A stretch of DNA of 55,491 nt from Sphaerospermopsis aphanizomenoides BCCUSP55 (GTDB lineage: Bacteria > Cyanobacteriota > Cyanobacteriia > Cyanobacteriales > Nostocaceae), in assembly GCF_001586785.1 (NCBI RefSeq), contig NZ_LUFH02000023.1:1-55491 (forward strand), written 5' to 3'. The position numbers were made by a program, and so were the translations under genes. The notes under the pieces were generated by a model, which was not told the origin of the DNA, made no database searches, and saw nothing but the letters and a program-made list of their open reading frames with translations. The stretch's first letter is position 1. Each line of letters starts with the position of its first letter. Below are positions 1 to 9,643 of this stretch, piece after piece.

Positions 1-240
1 TTGAGATTTCACCCTCAAAATGCTCGATTTTTCCACTCCTAGTTTTAAAAACCTTGCACCTATTTTCTTTTTTATCAGCCTGAATCCCTTAATTTATCAT
101 GGTTTTGCATTTATTCAGCATCCCCTATTTATTTACGTGGAAATTTTCGTTAATCGAACCGAACAGTATTGAGGTTTAAATGCGGAACAGCTTATTACCT
201 CGCTTTATATTACATTTGATGGAAATCCTCTAAATCTTTC

Positions 241-1389
241 CTAACCAGTCCAACCAAGTGTTAAAGGACGCTGTGCTAAAATTTGAGTATAAAGCTTATC
301 TAACCGAGTAATATTATCACTGAGAGTATAACGTTCTAAAACTCGATTTCTCGCTTTTTGTCCCAATAGTGTGGTTAACTCTGGATGGTCTTGAAAGAGT
401 GGTAAAAGAGTTTTTAGCTGCGATCGCACCGATCGGGTACTAATGACTACACCTGCACCTTTTTCCAATACTTCCCCATCTGCACCCACATCAGTAGCTA
501 AACAAGCCACTCCACAAGACATAGCTTCTAATAAAGATAAAGATAAACCTTCAACTAATGATGGCAGAATAAATACATCTGCCCCTCGTAAAATCTCGAT
601 CCGGCGTTCTTCACTGGCTACGAAACCTAACCAAATAATGTTATGTTCTGAGCTATAAAACGATTCTAAAGATGCCCTCAACGGACCATCTCCAACTATG
701 AGTAGCTTGCTATTAGGCTCCATATCTGATTGCTTCCAAGCCCGTAGTAAAGATTCTACATTTTTTTCGGGAGCGATACGACCTTGGTAAACAAACAGAC
801 GTTCTGCGTTAAATTCTTTTTTTATATTGGAAATACCAGGAGAATATTTAACAGTATCAACTCCATTGGGAATAACAGCTATTTTTTCTTCTCTTACTCC
901 CATCTTTGCCAATAATTCCCGTTGAATTTGAGAGAAGACAATCACGCCATCATAATGATCCAAAAAAGGCGCATATAGTTGATAAGCTAAAAGTTGAGTA
1001 CCAGAAATTAATTTTGCTCCTTTACCAGCAAATGGAGTATGAAAAGTGGCAATTAGAGGAACATTTAATTCTTCACAAATTTCTGGTAAAACAAAGTCCA
1101 AAGTTGATAGTGTCAATGAAGCATGAACTATCTGTGGATTAATTTCCCGTAAAGATTCTTTTAACACCTTAGTAGCATTAAAAGCGGGAATTGTGTAAAC
1201 CTGAGACTTATAAATAAATGGTAAAGATACTTCTTTAAAATTAGGCCAGTTATCTGGCTCAGATTCTTCTTGAGCAAAATGAAGAAAACTTACGTCATGT
1301 TCCTTGTCTAGTAATCCGTTTGTAATTTCTCGACTGTAGGTAACATTTCCACAAAAGGGTGATTTTTTTCCAATCCAGGCTATACGCAT
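241..1389 (-). CDS. Glycosyltransferase family 4 protein
   Basis: Predicted cytosolic GT-B glycosyltransferase that moves a sugar from an activated donor to a lipid or glycan acceptor. The 382-aa length fits family GT4. The N-terminal half starts with a Rossmann-type strand (MRIAWIGKKSPFCGNVTY) and the C-terminal half has the glycos_transf_1 pattern: VYQGRIAPEKNVESLL near residue 200, a GDGPL motif, and the donor-site EGLSLSLLEAMSCG stretch containing the E-x7-E pair. The ATG at 1387-1389 is the natural start because the Rossmann strand begins right there. It stands alone on the minus strand, with about 540 non-coding bases separating it from the MFS gene. Substrate cannot be told from sequence; cell-wall or exopolysaccharide synthesis is likely. 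Confidence 0.88.
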   Translation of the reverse strand: MRIAWIGKKSPFCGNVTYSREITNGLLDKEHDVSFLHFAQEESEPDNWPNFKEVSLPFIYKSQVYTIPAFNATKVLKESLREINPQIVHASLTLSTLDFVLPEICEELNVPLIATFHTPFAGKGAKLISGTQLLAYQLYAPFLDHYDGVIVFSQIQRELLAKMGVREEKIAVIPNGVDTVKYSPGISNIKKEFNAERLFVYQGRIAPEKNVESLLRAWKQSDMEPNSKLLIVGDGPLRASLESFYSSEHNIIWLGFVASEERRIEILRGADVFILPSLVEGLSLSLLEAMSCGVACLATDVGADGEVLEKGAGVVISTRSVRSQLKTLLPLFQDHPELTTLLGQKARNRVLERYTLSDNITRLDKLYTQILAQRPLTLGWTG

Positions 1390-1928
1390 TCTTTGGTTAA
1401 CTACGAATAAAAGCGGTGTGAATTAATTGTTTTTATACTTATACCAATTTGAACAATGATGGAGACAAATCGAAAGATGAAAAGCTGAGATAGCAACACT
1501 TTCACAATCCACAATTCACAATCCAAAATGGTATTAGCTGTTTTCATCCTGTGATATGGCAGTTCACGTAGTGTCTAACAGCAAACTACGCTAACAGCAG
1601 TCAGCTTTTTAAAACTCTTATCTGATAGGTATCTGAGCATTTAATTTTGCCTTATTTATCCTGGCAACTGCTATGATTGCTGAATTTTTAACGTAGTTAA
1701 TAAAATGCCATATCCCACTTGAGAAAGTCTACATTCAATCTAGCTGAATGAGTGACTTTATGGCTATATGTTACTGCTTGTAAGTTGTTAATTAACGCAA
1801 TATATTACAACTTAATCAGGATAATGTTTGGTTGCTCTCCAGCAAGTATTTGATGGATTTTGACTGGATTAAGTTTAGCACGAAAACCTATCGTTTCACT
1901 AAGTTTTTGATGATGTCAAACCTGATCA
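1390..1928. other. Intergenic region, no gene seen
   Basis: About 540 AT-rich bases between two minus-strand genes. Only short inverted repeats are visible, for example CGTAGT and ACTACG arms around 1566-1590. No convincing reading frame, tRNA or terminator was found. Confidence 0.5.
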
Positions 1929-3587
1929 CTAGTCACGGGAATTATACCAGGTTAATATACCTCCTAAGAATACGATGACAGCTAAGGCTAAAAACACAGA
2001 TTTTAAGCCAATAAAGGTTTCTGCTACACCTGCTAATGCTAAGGGTAAGGAAAGAGCAATATTAATGACATTATTTTGGAGACCAAATACTTTACCGCGC
2101 ATTTCTGGGGGTGTTTCCGTTTGAATGGCTGTTTGCATGGGTATACCCACTAACGCCCCAAATGTACCAACTAAAGCGATTAACAACAGCACTATCCATA
2201 GCTGGGTGGTGAAGATAGAAATACCAACTAAAGATACTGCCATGCCAAGACAACCCCAAAGACTAAGTTGTCTATAGGAAAAGCGTTGTCCAAATTGACC
2301 AAGAATTGTTGCCCCACCTGCAATACCAACACCACCTGCTGCCAGTAAAAAGCCGAATTGGGATGCTTTCATGTTGGGAATAATTTCTGCCATCCGCACA
2401 GCGAGAACTGTTAAAGCAGCAAAAACAGAAAATAAGATAATTAATTGTAATAAAGCATTACGAACGCGATGATTTTCTTTCAGGTAACGTAAACCATCTC
2501 TTAAATCAGAAAAAACGTGAGGAAATTCTGTTTCTGGGGGGTGGGGTTTTTCATTAGTTTTGAGGAGAAAGAGAATAATGCCCGCGATCGCATAACTACC
2601 ACCAACTAAAATTTCTTTACCCAGTCCACCACTTCCACCTAATTTTGCCCAAATTCCATCTGCTAAGACCAAAACAGGTTCTCCGACAGCAAAACCCACA
2701 ATTACCGATGCCATCATCGTCGTTGTGTACAGGGAATTAGCCGAAAGTAAATGTTTTTCTGCCACCACCAAAGGAATAGCTGCTTGTTCCGCTGGGGCAA
2801 AAAACTGTGTTAACGTAGAAACCAAAAAAGTCACAGCCAAAATCATCAGAAAACCCACAGGCAAAACTCCCACAGGTTGCCAATCATGGGTTAACCACAG
2901 CAAGAAAGGAATTGCTAACACCAGGATACCGCGCCAAATATTCGATGCTACCAATACAGCTTTTTTTGACCAGCGGTCTACAAATACACCAGCCACAGAA
3001 CCAAACAATACTGCTGGAATGGTAAAGATCATCATTAACGCCGACACCCAACCGCTAATACTTTGACCACCCTGTTGAAACTGAGTGTTAATTAAAGCAA
3101 TCATCAACACTAGATATACTTTATCAGCCAGTTGACAGAAAATTTGACCACCCCAAAGAGCCAGAAAATTTGGGTTCTTTAATACAGGAAAAAACCCTTG
3201 TTGTTCCACATCCCCTGACGTTGATTCTCCACCTGAACCAGAACCATTGAATTGTGATATTTCTGTTGAAGCTACTACTGGCAAAGCATTTTCATTAGTA
3301 TTACCTTTACCATTGACTTCAGGAATTTTTAATGGGTGATCAGAATTTAGTTCTGATTGTTGAGGGATATCAGTACATGGCATTTCCGATGTCCAATTTT
3401 TATCTTCAGAAATATCTGTGTAAGACTTTTCTTGGCTATTAATGTGAGTAGTCTTCAAATGGGAAACAGAACTTAAATGATTAGGTCTTTGAGGTTCTGA
3501 TACCCTATTTCTGTTTTTATCTTGGCTAGGTGATAAAGGCTGGATTTTTCTATCCAAATCAGACGATTGCATCATGGTTAGCGGCAA
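1929..3587 (-). CDS. MFS transporter with long hydrophilic N-terminal extension
   Basis: Predicted inner-membrane major facilitator of the drug or siderophore exporter type (MFS_3/EntS-like). About 12 hydrophobic segments run from residue 140 to 545, with the loop [17 protein letters not shown] resembling the MFS signature between helices 2 and 3. The first 130 residues are unusual: polar, rich in Ser, Asn and Gln, and without hydrophobic segments, so probably a disordered cytosolic tail. The start overlaps the 3' end of recO by 29 bases, which suggests translational coupling; a second ATG four codons downstream (3575) is an alternative start. Substrate unknown. Confidence 0.85.
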   Translation of the reverse strand: MPLTMMQSSDLDRKIQPLSPSQDKNRNRVSEPQRPNHLSSVSHLKTTHINSQEKSYTDISEDKNWTSEMPCTDIPQQSELNSDHPLKIPEVNGKGNTNENALPVVASTEISQFNGSGSGGESTSGDVEQQGFFPVLKNPNFLALWGGQIFCQLADKVYLVLMIALINTQFQQGGQSISGWVSALMMIFTIPAVLFGSVAGVFVDRWSKKAVLVASNIWRGILVLAIPFLLWLTHDWQPVGVLPVGFLMILAVTFLVSTLTQFFAPAEQAAIPLVVAEKHLLSANSLYTTTMMASVIVGFAVGEPVLVLADGIWAKLGGSGGLGKEILVGGSYAIAGIILFLLKTNEKPHPPETEFPHVFSDLRDGLRYLKENHRVRNALLQLIILFSVFAALTVLAVRMAEIIPNMKASQFGFLLAAGGVGIAGGATILGQFGQRFSYRQLSLWGCLGMAVSLVGISIFTTQLWIVLLLIALVGTFGALVGIPMQTAIQTETPPEMRGKVFGLQNNVINIALSLPLALAGVAETFIGLKSVFLALAVIVFLGGILTWYNSRD

Positions 3588-4476
3588 AATAAGAATCTAT
3601 CAGTGTGGCAGAGCGAATAGGGCGACCAAGGTGGTACTGTGTGTACTGGCGCAGAATCTGCTCAACAGATAACCAGCCATAATCTGAGGCTGCATCTATT
3701 TGCATTATCCCTGGTTGGGATAAATGTTGGAGCATCAACAATTCTTTCCCACCGAGACGACTGGAGATTTTTGGTAGGTCTTGGTGATGGAAAACTGTTT
3801 GATAGGAAGTTTTGGGGGAGTTGGTGTCTGGAGAATTTTCCTGGTTTTTTTGTTTTTCCCTTTCTTTTCTTAACTCTTCCCAGGCTTGTAAGCAAACTGT
3901 TCCCCCCGCAGCAATGCTAAATCCTACTTGCCAGTTGGAATTTGTTAGGTCTGGAGTCAGAGGACGCTGGGTTAAGCAACAAAATTGCACTTGTGGGGTT
4001 AATCCTGCTAAAGCTAAGAGGTGAAAGACTCCTTGCGTCAAATGTGCGACCAGTCCAGAATCTTGACTTTTGGGTAAAGCTTCTAAACGCTGGAGATGTT
4101 CATTAAGTACCTCATAAAGTTCTTCTTGGGGTTGTTCGCTTAAAGCTTGACATAGAACTATTTCCGCTAAATACTGACTAGCAGCTAATTTTCCCAAGTT
4201 TTTAGTTAGACCAGGATAAGTTTTTATAGTTTCTGCTTGAGTAATTCTATCGAGAGTTGCTGTAGCTGGCTGTGAGGATCGCCCTTGGGAAATGAGTAGT
4301 TGATTAACTACAAACATTCCACTTCTACCACCCAAGCTGGAGTTATGTTTACGTGACCCTGGGGCGATCGCCCGAATTAAACCGAATTCTTTGGTTAAAA
4401 TAGTCACTATCTTATCTGACTCTCCTAATGCCTGGGTTTTGAGATTAATACCAGTTGCTTGATAAGTTCTACTCAT
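3559..4476 (-). CDS. recO: DNA repair protein RecO
   Basis: Recombination mediator that helps load RecA on SSB-coated single-stranded DNA in the RecFOR pathway. The N-terminal OB-fold is recognisable ([20 protein letters not shown], then [17 protein letters not shown]), followed by the helical C-terminal domain. At 305 aa it is long for bacterial RecO (usually about 240-270) because of a polar linker near residues 205-230, a difference also common in cyanobacteria. The 3' end overlaps the MFS gene. Upstream, towards deoC, there is a short heptamer repeat array. Confidence 0.9.
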   Translation of the reverse strand: MSRTYQATGINLKTQALGESDKIVTILTKEFGLIRAIAPGSRKHNSSLGGRSGMFVVNQLLISQGRSSQPATATLDRITQAETIKTYPGLTKNLGKLAASQYLAEIVLCQALSEQPQEELYEVLNEHLQRLEALPKSQDSGLVAHLTQGVFHLLALAGLTPQVQFCCLTQRPLTPDLTNSNWQVGFSIAAGGTVCLQAWEELRKEREKQKNQENSPDTNSPKTSYQTVFHHQDLPKISSRLGGKELLMLQHLSQPGIMQIDAASDYGWLSVEQILRQYTQYHLGRPIRSATLIDSYFAANHDAIV

Positions 4477-4482
4477 TAGTTA

Positions 4483-4521
4483 TTGGTCAGTGGTCAGTAG
4501 TCAGTGGTCGGTGGTCAGTGG
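4483..4521. repeat. Heptanucleotide tandem repeat (GTCAGTG type)
   Basis: Imperfect tandem copies of the heptamer GTCAGTG/GTCAGTA fill the space between the recO start and the deoC stop. This is the STRR class described in heterocystous cyanobacteria; the same heptamer appears again at 14741-14809. Confidence 0.8.
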
Positions 4522-4540
4522 GAAAATAACTGACAAATGA

Positions 4541-5224
4541 CTATTCAGCTTTTTCTGGGTTATTGCGCTGACGGAGCAAATCTATGCCGCGAGATGTGCC
4601 TAATCTCGTAGCACCAGCCATAATTAAATCCAAGGCTTCATTGTGGGTGCGAATTCCTCCTGATGCTTTAATTCCCACCCTTTCCCGTGCTATTTCTTTT
4701 AATAAGCTGACATCTGCCACAGTCGCTCCACCATTCCAACCTGTACTGGTTTTTAAGAACGCTGCTCCTGCATCCATAGCTAATTGGGCTGCTAGTTTTT
4801 TTTCTGCATCCGTAAGTAGATTGGTTTCTAAAATTACCTTGACAGGTTTTCCGGCCTCTTCACAAATTGTAGCAATTTCCCGGTGAACTTCTTCAGTTTT
4901 ACCAGCCTTCAACCAGCCTAAGTTTATGACCACATCCAACTCTGTCGCGCCATTTTCCACCGCTTCTTGTGCTTCATACAACTTAACGGCTGAAGTCGTT
5001 CCACCAGTGGGAAAACCAATGACAGTACAGACTTGAGGGTTTTTGTTGTGCAGCAATTCGGCAGCTTGTTTGACATAACAGGGATGGATACAAACCGCTG
5101 CAAAGTTAAACCTGTATGCTTCTTCGCACCATCTTTCAACCTGCTCTGGAGTAGTAGTTGGTAGCAGCAGGGAATGATCGATGAATGGCGCAATATCAAT
5201 GTTGGGATAGTCTGCTGCCATCAT
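4541..5224 (-). CDS. deoC: Deoxyribose-phosphate aldolase
   Basis: Class I aldolase that splits 2-deoxyribose-5-phosphate into glyceraldehyde-3-phosphate and acetaldehyde in deoxynucleoside breakdown. The 227-aa TIM-barrel length is typical. Key residues are visible: Asp97 in [11 protein letters not shown], Schiff-base Lys158 in FLKTSTGW and the second active-site Lys186 in [10 protein letters not shown]. It lies upstream of recO on the same strand, with only a repeat array between them, so both may share a transcript. Two ATGs open the frame (MMAADY), so the exact start is uncertain by one codon. Confidence 0.95.
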   Translation of the reverse strand: MMAADYPNIDIAPFIDHSLLLPTTTPEQVERWCEEAYRFNFAAVCIHPCYVKQAAELLHNKNPQVCTVIGFPTGGTTSAVKLYEAQEAVENGATELDVVINLGWLKAGKTEEVHREIATICEEAGKPVKVILETNLLTDAEKKLAAQLAMDAGAAFLKTSTGWNGGATVADVSLLKEIARERVGIKASGGIRTHNEALDLIMAGATRLGTSRGIDLLRQRNNPEKAE

Positions 5225-5363
5225 TTATTCTGCCAGTGATAGATTATTAAACTTTATGAAAAAATAAAACATTTCTTATCTATTAAACCATATATATTAC
5301 GAGTTTATCCTGAAAATCAGCAGGTGGTTTACTGTTAAAGGTTAATTTTTTACTCAGTGATAT

Positions 5364-6512
5364 CTAGATCCTTGACTGATCACAGAAGTTGGGGATATTT
5401 TTGGCTAAAAAGTCAAGAATAATTTGAGCTAATGCTTTCGCTGCTAAGTATGGCACACCATTACCCACAGTTTTAAACATATTCGTAAGTGACATATTTT
5501 CTGGAAGTACAAAGTTTGCGGGTAAAGACTGTATTGCTAATGCTTCAGCTACAGAAATACGTCGCACTTTGTAAGGATGTAAATGTACTTCATTATTTCC
5601 ATAACAAGCTGTAGGAGAATAACGCCATCGGTGCAACCGTTTAAATGATTTTTTGGAATCATCTCCTTCGTCAATAGTTGCAAATTTAGTGATACCTGCT
5701 CTAGGTTGAAAATAATGTTTAGTATTGGGATGGTTTAAAACATCATTTTTGCTAAACCAATATTCAACGGTTAATTCTTGAGGAATGTTATCAGGACAAA
5801 TAGTTATCGAATCTTCTTTAAATGGTTCGCACTTATGCCAAGGATATGCAAATACTTTATTTTGAGGATGTTTAATATATTTTTCCCAAGGAAATGTAAA
5901 ATCAGATTGTATTCCCATATCCTTGAGAAAGTCATTTTTAAAGCCGATTAAAATAATTCTATCTCTATTTTGCGGAACACCGTACTCAATCGCATTAATT
6001 AACCTTTCTGTTAAGATATAACCTGCTTGTTGTAATTTTATTTTTAATGATTCATAAAACAAACGATGCTTTTTAGTTCTCCATAAACCTTTAACATTCT
6101 CAAATAAAAAGAAATCGGGTAAGTTTTGACAAATCAATTCAATATAAGATGCTGATAGTTTACCGTTATCGCCTAAATGTCCTTTGTTTTTGCCACCAAT
6201 AGAAAAATCAGGACATGGTGGTCCACCCATAAAGCCAATTATATTATTTAATTTCCGGGAATCTTTGACTAATTCATTTAATTGTTGTGCGGCGTTTCCT
6301 TCTGTTAATTTACTTACGTCTGCTTCCTCACCTTGATGATATCCATATTCAGGTGATGGGAGTTTAAGAAGTTCCCGTGAATAGCGATAAGCAGACATGA
6401 AGGGGGGGAATATTTCGTTAACATAGGCGATTTTGTAGCCGGTGGTTTCAAAGCCTAAGTCGAGGAAACCTGAACCAGAGAAGAAGGAGAAGATGGAAAT
6501 AGTGTCATTCAT
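5364..6512 (-). CDS. DNA (cytosine-5-)-methyltransferase
   Basis: Transfers a methyl group from S-adenosylmethionine to C5 of cytosine in a specific DNA site. The catalytic motifs occur in order: motif I (FSFFSGSGFLDLGF, residues 8-21), motif IV GGPPCPDFS with catalytic Cys100, motif VI FENVKG at 137-142, motif VIII QNRDRIILIG at 181-190, and motif X TVGNGVPYLAAKAL near the end. The target-recognition region is residues 200-320; its specificity cannot be read. It lies 19 bases downstream of an AbiEii-like gene on the same strand, so it is probably the last gene of a three-gene cassette. No intact restriction endonuclease adjoins it. It may be a solitary defence or anti-restriction methylase, or the surviving half of a restriction-modification system. 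Confidence 0.93.
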   Translation of the reverse strand: MNDTISIFSFFSGSGFLDLGFETTGYKIAYVNEIFPPFMSAYRYSRELLKLPSPEYGYHQGEEADVSKLTEGNAAQQLNELVKDSRKLNNIIGFMGGPPCPDFSIGGKNKGHLGDNGKLSASYIELICQNLPDFFLFENVKGLWRTKKHRLFYESLKIKLQQAGYILTERLINAIEYGVPQNRDRIILIGFKNDFLKDMGIQSDFTFPWEKYIKHPQNKVFAYPWHKCEPFKEDSITICPDNIPQELTVEYWFSKNDVLNHPNTKHYFQPRAGITKFATIDEGDDSKKSFKRLHRWRYSPTACYGNNEVHLHPYKVRRISVAEALAIQSLPANFVLPENMSLTNMFKTVGNGVPYLAAKALAQIILDFLAKNIPNFCDQSRI

Positions 6513-6531
6513 TAATAACCTAGTAGACTAA

Positions 6532-7368
6532 TTATTCAGAAAAATCAGTTAATCCATATAGCAGTGATTCAAAACGTTTAACTATTTTATCAAAAGCTTC
6601 ATCCCAGTCCTCTGAATTTTTAGAAACGAACGGCGGAATATAGTTATTTTGGTGATTTAGAATTAGCGTGATAATTTCGTTAATCTTGTTAAGAGTTTCA
6701 GGTTTGAATTTATTTTTAATATTTCTACCTATAAAAATAATAGCCGCTTCATCTACTTCAAATCTTCCTTCTATAATTTCATCAATAAATTCATCATAAA
6801 CACGCTCTTCATCTTCTTGATTGGGAGACTTTAGCAAGACTGCAATAATATCTTGTAAATCTTTATTTTCTTTTCTATTATTCCAAGCAAGTAGTTTCAA
6901 AGCTATAAAAGCGTCAATATCAGCTACCCGAATTTCTACGTTGTCAATGACTATAATCTCTGTATTTGCAAAAGCTTCTTCTAAACCCAAAATGCTCATT
7001 TGATTACCATCAGGCCAGTTAATTTCCTGTTTTGGTTTACTAATATCACCAAAAGGAATAACATCAACTTCCAGTCCTGTTTCAATATGAATAAACTTGT
7101 GAATGACTCTGGTTTTCTTAAATAGAGGATTATTTCCAGTTGTCATTTTTGTTATCAGCAGATTATATTTATCCCAATTATCTAATTTTACTGCTACATC
7201 CCAATCTTTAGTTGCACGACCTTGAACTTTATATTGACTATCAAATATTAAAATTCTTGCTTGAGCGCCTATCAATAGCATAGGAACTTCTAAGGAATCA
7301 ATGATAGATTTAAAATCAGTGAGGAATTTTTTAGTCTCTGAGTCAATTTGAGAATATGAGTTTTTCAT
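6532..7368 (-). CDS. AbiEii-like nucleotidyltransferase (type IV toxin-antitoxin/abortive infection)
   Basis: Predicted nucleotidyltransferase of the AbiEii/AbiGii toxin family (DUF1814-like). Visible motifs are LLIGAQAR (residues 32-38), a position equivalent to the usual GG-S/T nucleotide-binding turn, TKDWDVAV (residues 53-60) with the metal-binding Asp pair, and KLLAWNNRKENKDLQDI near residues 157-173, matching the family's K...R...KD..D pattern. AbiEii toxins act as NTP-using transferases; the target of this one is unknown. Its start lies two bases from the stop of the antitoxin-like gene, the typical AbiE arrangement, and it is followed closely by a methyltransferase. At 278 aa it has normal length. 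The family call is good; toxicity is inferred. Confidence 0.8.
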   Translation of the reverse strand: MKNSYSQIDSETKKFLTDFKSIIDSLEVPMLLIGAQARILIFDSQYKVQGRATKDWDVAVKLDNWDKYNLLITKMTTGNNPLFKKTRVIHKFIHIETGLEVDVIPFGDISKPKQEINWPDGNQMSILGLEEAFANTEIIVIDNVEIRVADIDAFIALKLLAWNNRKENKDLQDIIAVLLKSPNQEDEERVYDEFIDEIIEGRFEVDEAAIIFIGRNIKNKFKPETLNKINEIITLILNHQNNYIPPFVSKNSEDWDEAFDKIVKRFESLLYGLTDFSE

Positions 7369-7370
7369 CT

Positions 7371-8453
7371 TTATACCATTTCTGCAATTTCTTGTCTTGT
7401 AATAATATATTTTTCATACAAACGTTTAGCTGTTTCTTTTAGTCTTGTATCTGGATTTAACAACAATTCTGCATGAATAAGTAACGGATCTGCTACAGGT
7501 TCAGATGAATTATATTTAAGTTGATTTTTATTACCAAATTGCTTCAAAATGATAATATTACCCTTGGGATCTGGTTTGAGACGTAACATGGTTGTTATCA
7601 CACGATAATTGTATTCTTCAGGAATATGAATAGTCATACTAATTGGTTTTAAATAACCTGTCAAATTTGCAGCGCCTAGTTCTCCTCCAATTATAATTTT
7701 TTGATTTTTGGCTATTTCTAGTAGTTGGTTTGATATATCGTTAAAATCTATATTTATATTTTCCCTCGTGCAAAATGTTCCTATCAAAAGTTCTGGACGC
7801 AAATTTTCTATATACCCCATTTCCCATCTTTCAAAGAGCTTTGTGTAATCTTCAATTCTATATGTTCCACTACGTTGACGCTGTAAATAATTCAGTTGAT
7901 ACAAAGTTTCTAAACTGGATTTTACAGTTTGATAGTCAACACCTGCAACGTTTGATATTTCTTCTAAAGTAGGATATTGCAAAATATTTGGATCTTCAAG
8001 TATAGCATAAGCAACTTTTAGGGTGCTGGTAGTAATATTAGGAGCAGAGAGTAATTTTTTGCTTTGTGTTGAACTACTTCTAACTAAAATATATAGTGAT
8101 GAATTGTTAATATAAATATTACCTGTCGTATCAATAAATTCAATGTTGTTTTCTAGTAATGAATCTATAACAGCATCAGAAAGTGTGTCTGTAATGAGTA
8201 ATGTTCTCTTATCATTCCTAAGTTTTTCATTCAGATGATGGATATAATTAATGCTTGAATCAACTGTGTCTAAATTTATGTGAGCTTTAATTTCAACTAA
8301 ATATTTAACTTGGTTGTGAGGTGTATATATAGTTAACAAACCATCCGCTAGAGTGTTTTCTAAAAAAGGTTCTATTGTTGTTGTTGTCTCTATTTGGGGT
8401 AATTCTTCCAGTTTTTGTATACATTTTTGTAACCAAGGATGTTTAGGCTGCAT
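7371..8453 (-). CDS. AbiEi-family antitoxin/transcriptional regulator
   Basis: Likely antitoxin of a type IV AbiE pair, expected to repress the operon and counter the nucleotidyltransferase encoded two bases downstream. A winged-helix region is visible at about residues 140-195 (LKVAYAILEDPNILQYPTLE followed by a recognition-helix-like segment and YLQRQRSGTYRI). It is preceded by IEFIDTTGNIYINNSSLYIL, a stretch seen in cyanobacterial members of this group. The first 130 residues are an extra domain compared with classical AbiEi (about 200-280 aa) and include DGLLTI and YLVEIKAH, a D...ExK pattern (Asp37, Glu54, Lys56) like PD-(D/E)XK nucleases. First gene of the cassette; the promoter should lie in 8454-8521, divergent from the next gene. 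Confidence 0.75.
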   Translation of the reverse strand: MQPKHPWLQKCIQKLEELPQIETTTTIEPFLENTLADGLLTIYTPHNQVKYLVEIKAHINLDTVDSSINYIHHLNEKLRNDKRTLLITDTLSDAVIDSLLENNIEFIDTTGNIYINNSSLYILVRSSSTQSKKLLSAPNITTSTLKVAYAILEDPNILQYPTLEEISNVAGVDYQTVKSSLETLYQLNYLQRQRSGTYRIEDYTKLFERWEMGYIENLRPELLIGTFCTRENINIDFNDISNQLLEIAKNQKIIIGGELGAANLTGYLKPISMTIHIPEEYNYRVITTMLRLKPDPKGNIIILKQFGNKNQLKYNSSEPVADPLLIHAELLLNPDTRLKETAKRLYEKYIITRQEIAEMV

Positions 8454-8521
8454 AGTATATTACAGGCGTTCATTAATCAAAATGTTTTATAATCTCAATT
8501 ATAACAACCAGGTGTAAAAAA

Positions 8522-9022
8522 ATGCTTAAAATCCAAAGAATATTCATCACCCTGATATTAATCGCACTACAACTAATATACCCAATCACTAAATTATTTA
8601 CCGAAATAAAATATTTTTTCCAAAGACAAGCAGCATTAAAAAAACATCAAGAAATTCTCAATTGGGTAAAAACTCAAAACCTACCCTTAGACACCAGCGC
8701 AGGTTTACAATTACCAGATCATTTACTTGGGATTACCCATGATAACCTAGTTAAAGTCCTGCATTCTGGTGATGATAAATACTATGTAGCAATCATAATT
8801 AATCATAGCTTAAATATAACAGGTACAACATACAAAGCTAGAGGTTTATTTGTTTGTGATTCACCGTTAAACAACAAATATTTAAGTAAAATTCCTGGTG
8901 TTTGTCACCGCATCAATATTTTAGGAGAATATCAAAAACACTATCCGTTAGCCTGGGCGTTTAATCTTGAAGTTGAACACAAATATAATGATTCTTTATT
9001 TGCTGTTTATCGTCAGTTGTAA
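8522..9022 (+). CDS. Hypothetical membrane-anchored protein
   Basis: 166 aa, family not recognised. Residues 5-25 (RIFITLILIALQLIYPITKL) form one hydrophobic segment, so the protein is probably anchored in the membrane or carries an uncleaved signal. The rest is a mixed alpha/beta soluble domain with three Cys residues. The start ATG follows an A-rich stretch with no strong ribosome-binding site. It is divergent from the AbiE cassette, and the two share a 68-base intergenic region. Low GC content resembles the neighbouring accessory genes. Confidence 0.6.
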   Translation: MLKIQRIFITLILIALQLIYPITKLFTEIKYFFQRQAALKKHQEILNWVKTQNLPLDTSAGLQLPDHLLGITHDNLVKVLHSGDDKYYVAIIINHSLNITGTTYKARGLFVCDSPLNNKYLSKIPGVCHRINILGEYQKHYPLAWAFNLEVEHKYNDSLFAVYRQL

Positions 9023-9120
9023 CTAATTTACTAACCTAGTTACAACTTGATAAATCAGGTAGTTACGAGAGTTCATCTAAAAATATATGTAGAAAATTTA
9101 ATTACCTGATAGGTACATAG

Positions 9121-9145
9121 CAATAATACCTATTAAGTATTATTG
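9121..9145. terminator. Possible bidirectional hairpin between convergent genes
   Basis: Inverted repeat CAATAATA / TATTATTG with a 9-nt loop between the ends of two convergent genes (8522-9022 and 9153-9407). The stem is AT-only and no clear T tract follows, so it is a weak candidate. Confidence 0.3.
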
Positions 9146-9152
9146 TCACTGA

Positions 9153-9407
9153 TTAATTAGCTTTTTCCGCTAGTGCTTCTAAATGAAAAGCAAGGTTATT
9201 GAGTGCAAATTGAATTTCCATGCTGTAAGCTAAACTTTTCCATCTGGGGGTTGTTGCGTGATCTAATGCTGTTGTGTCTAAGTATCGTGCAAAAACAACC
9301 AGTTTTTCTGAGTCTGTGACAGCTGTAGCTAAATTATCCAAAAATTCTTGAGGTGTCATAGATTTAGCAATATTTTCAACATCTGCAAACGTGACATTTC
9401 TTATCAT
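9153..9407 (-). CDS. Small hypothetical protein
   Basis: 84 aa, soluble, mostly helical by composition (DVENIAKSMTPQEFLDNLAT, then a second Ala/Leu-rich helix at the C terminus ending EALAEKAN). No family recognised. It has an ATG start and sits between a convergent membrane protein gene and a terminator of the upstream GTPase gene, so it is likely transcribed alone. The balanced amino-acid composition and regular helices argue for a real gene. Confidence 0.55.
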   Translation of the reverse strand: MIRNVTFADVENIAKSMTPQEFLDNLATAVTDSEKLVVFARYLDTTALDHATTPRWKSLAYSMEIQFALNNLAFHLEALAEKAN

Positions 9408-9576
9408 AAACGCTACAGAAAAATAAATCTGTTCAAAATACCATGAAATTTCTCAATTTCACAAAATACAGTATATTTCTAGTAAATTAGGTACAATTAT
9501 TAATCTATATTATCCAAAATCTTGACAAAGGGTTTTCTGACTGAAAGCTGACTGCTGATAGCTAATAACTACAATA

Positions 9577-9620
9577 AAACCCGCTTTTTATTTAGGAATA
9601 ACTCCACTGAAAGCGGGTTT
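9577..9620 (-). terminator. Rho-independent-type terminator after the DUF697 GTPase gene
   Basis: An 11-bp perfect stem, AAACCCGCTTT (9577-9587) with AAAGCGGGTTT (9610-9620), and a 22-nt loop. It lies 24 bases past the stop codon of the minus-strand gene ending at 9644, and the minus-strand transcript leaves the stem with TTTTATTG. Confidence 0.7.
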
Positions 9621-9643
9621 AAAATTCCTGATGTCGTGCAGAA

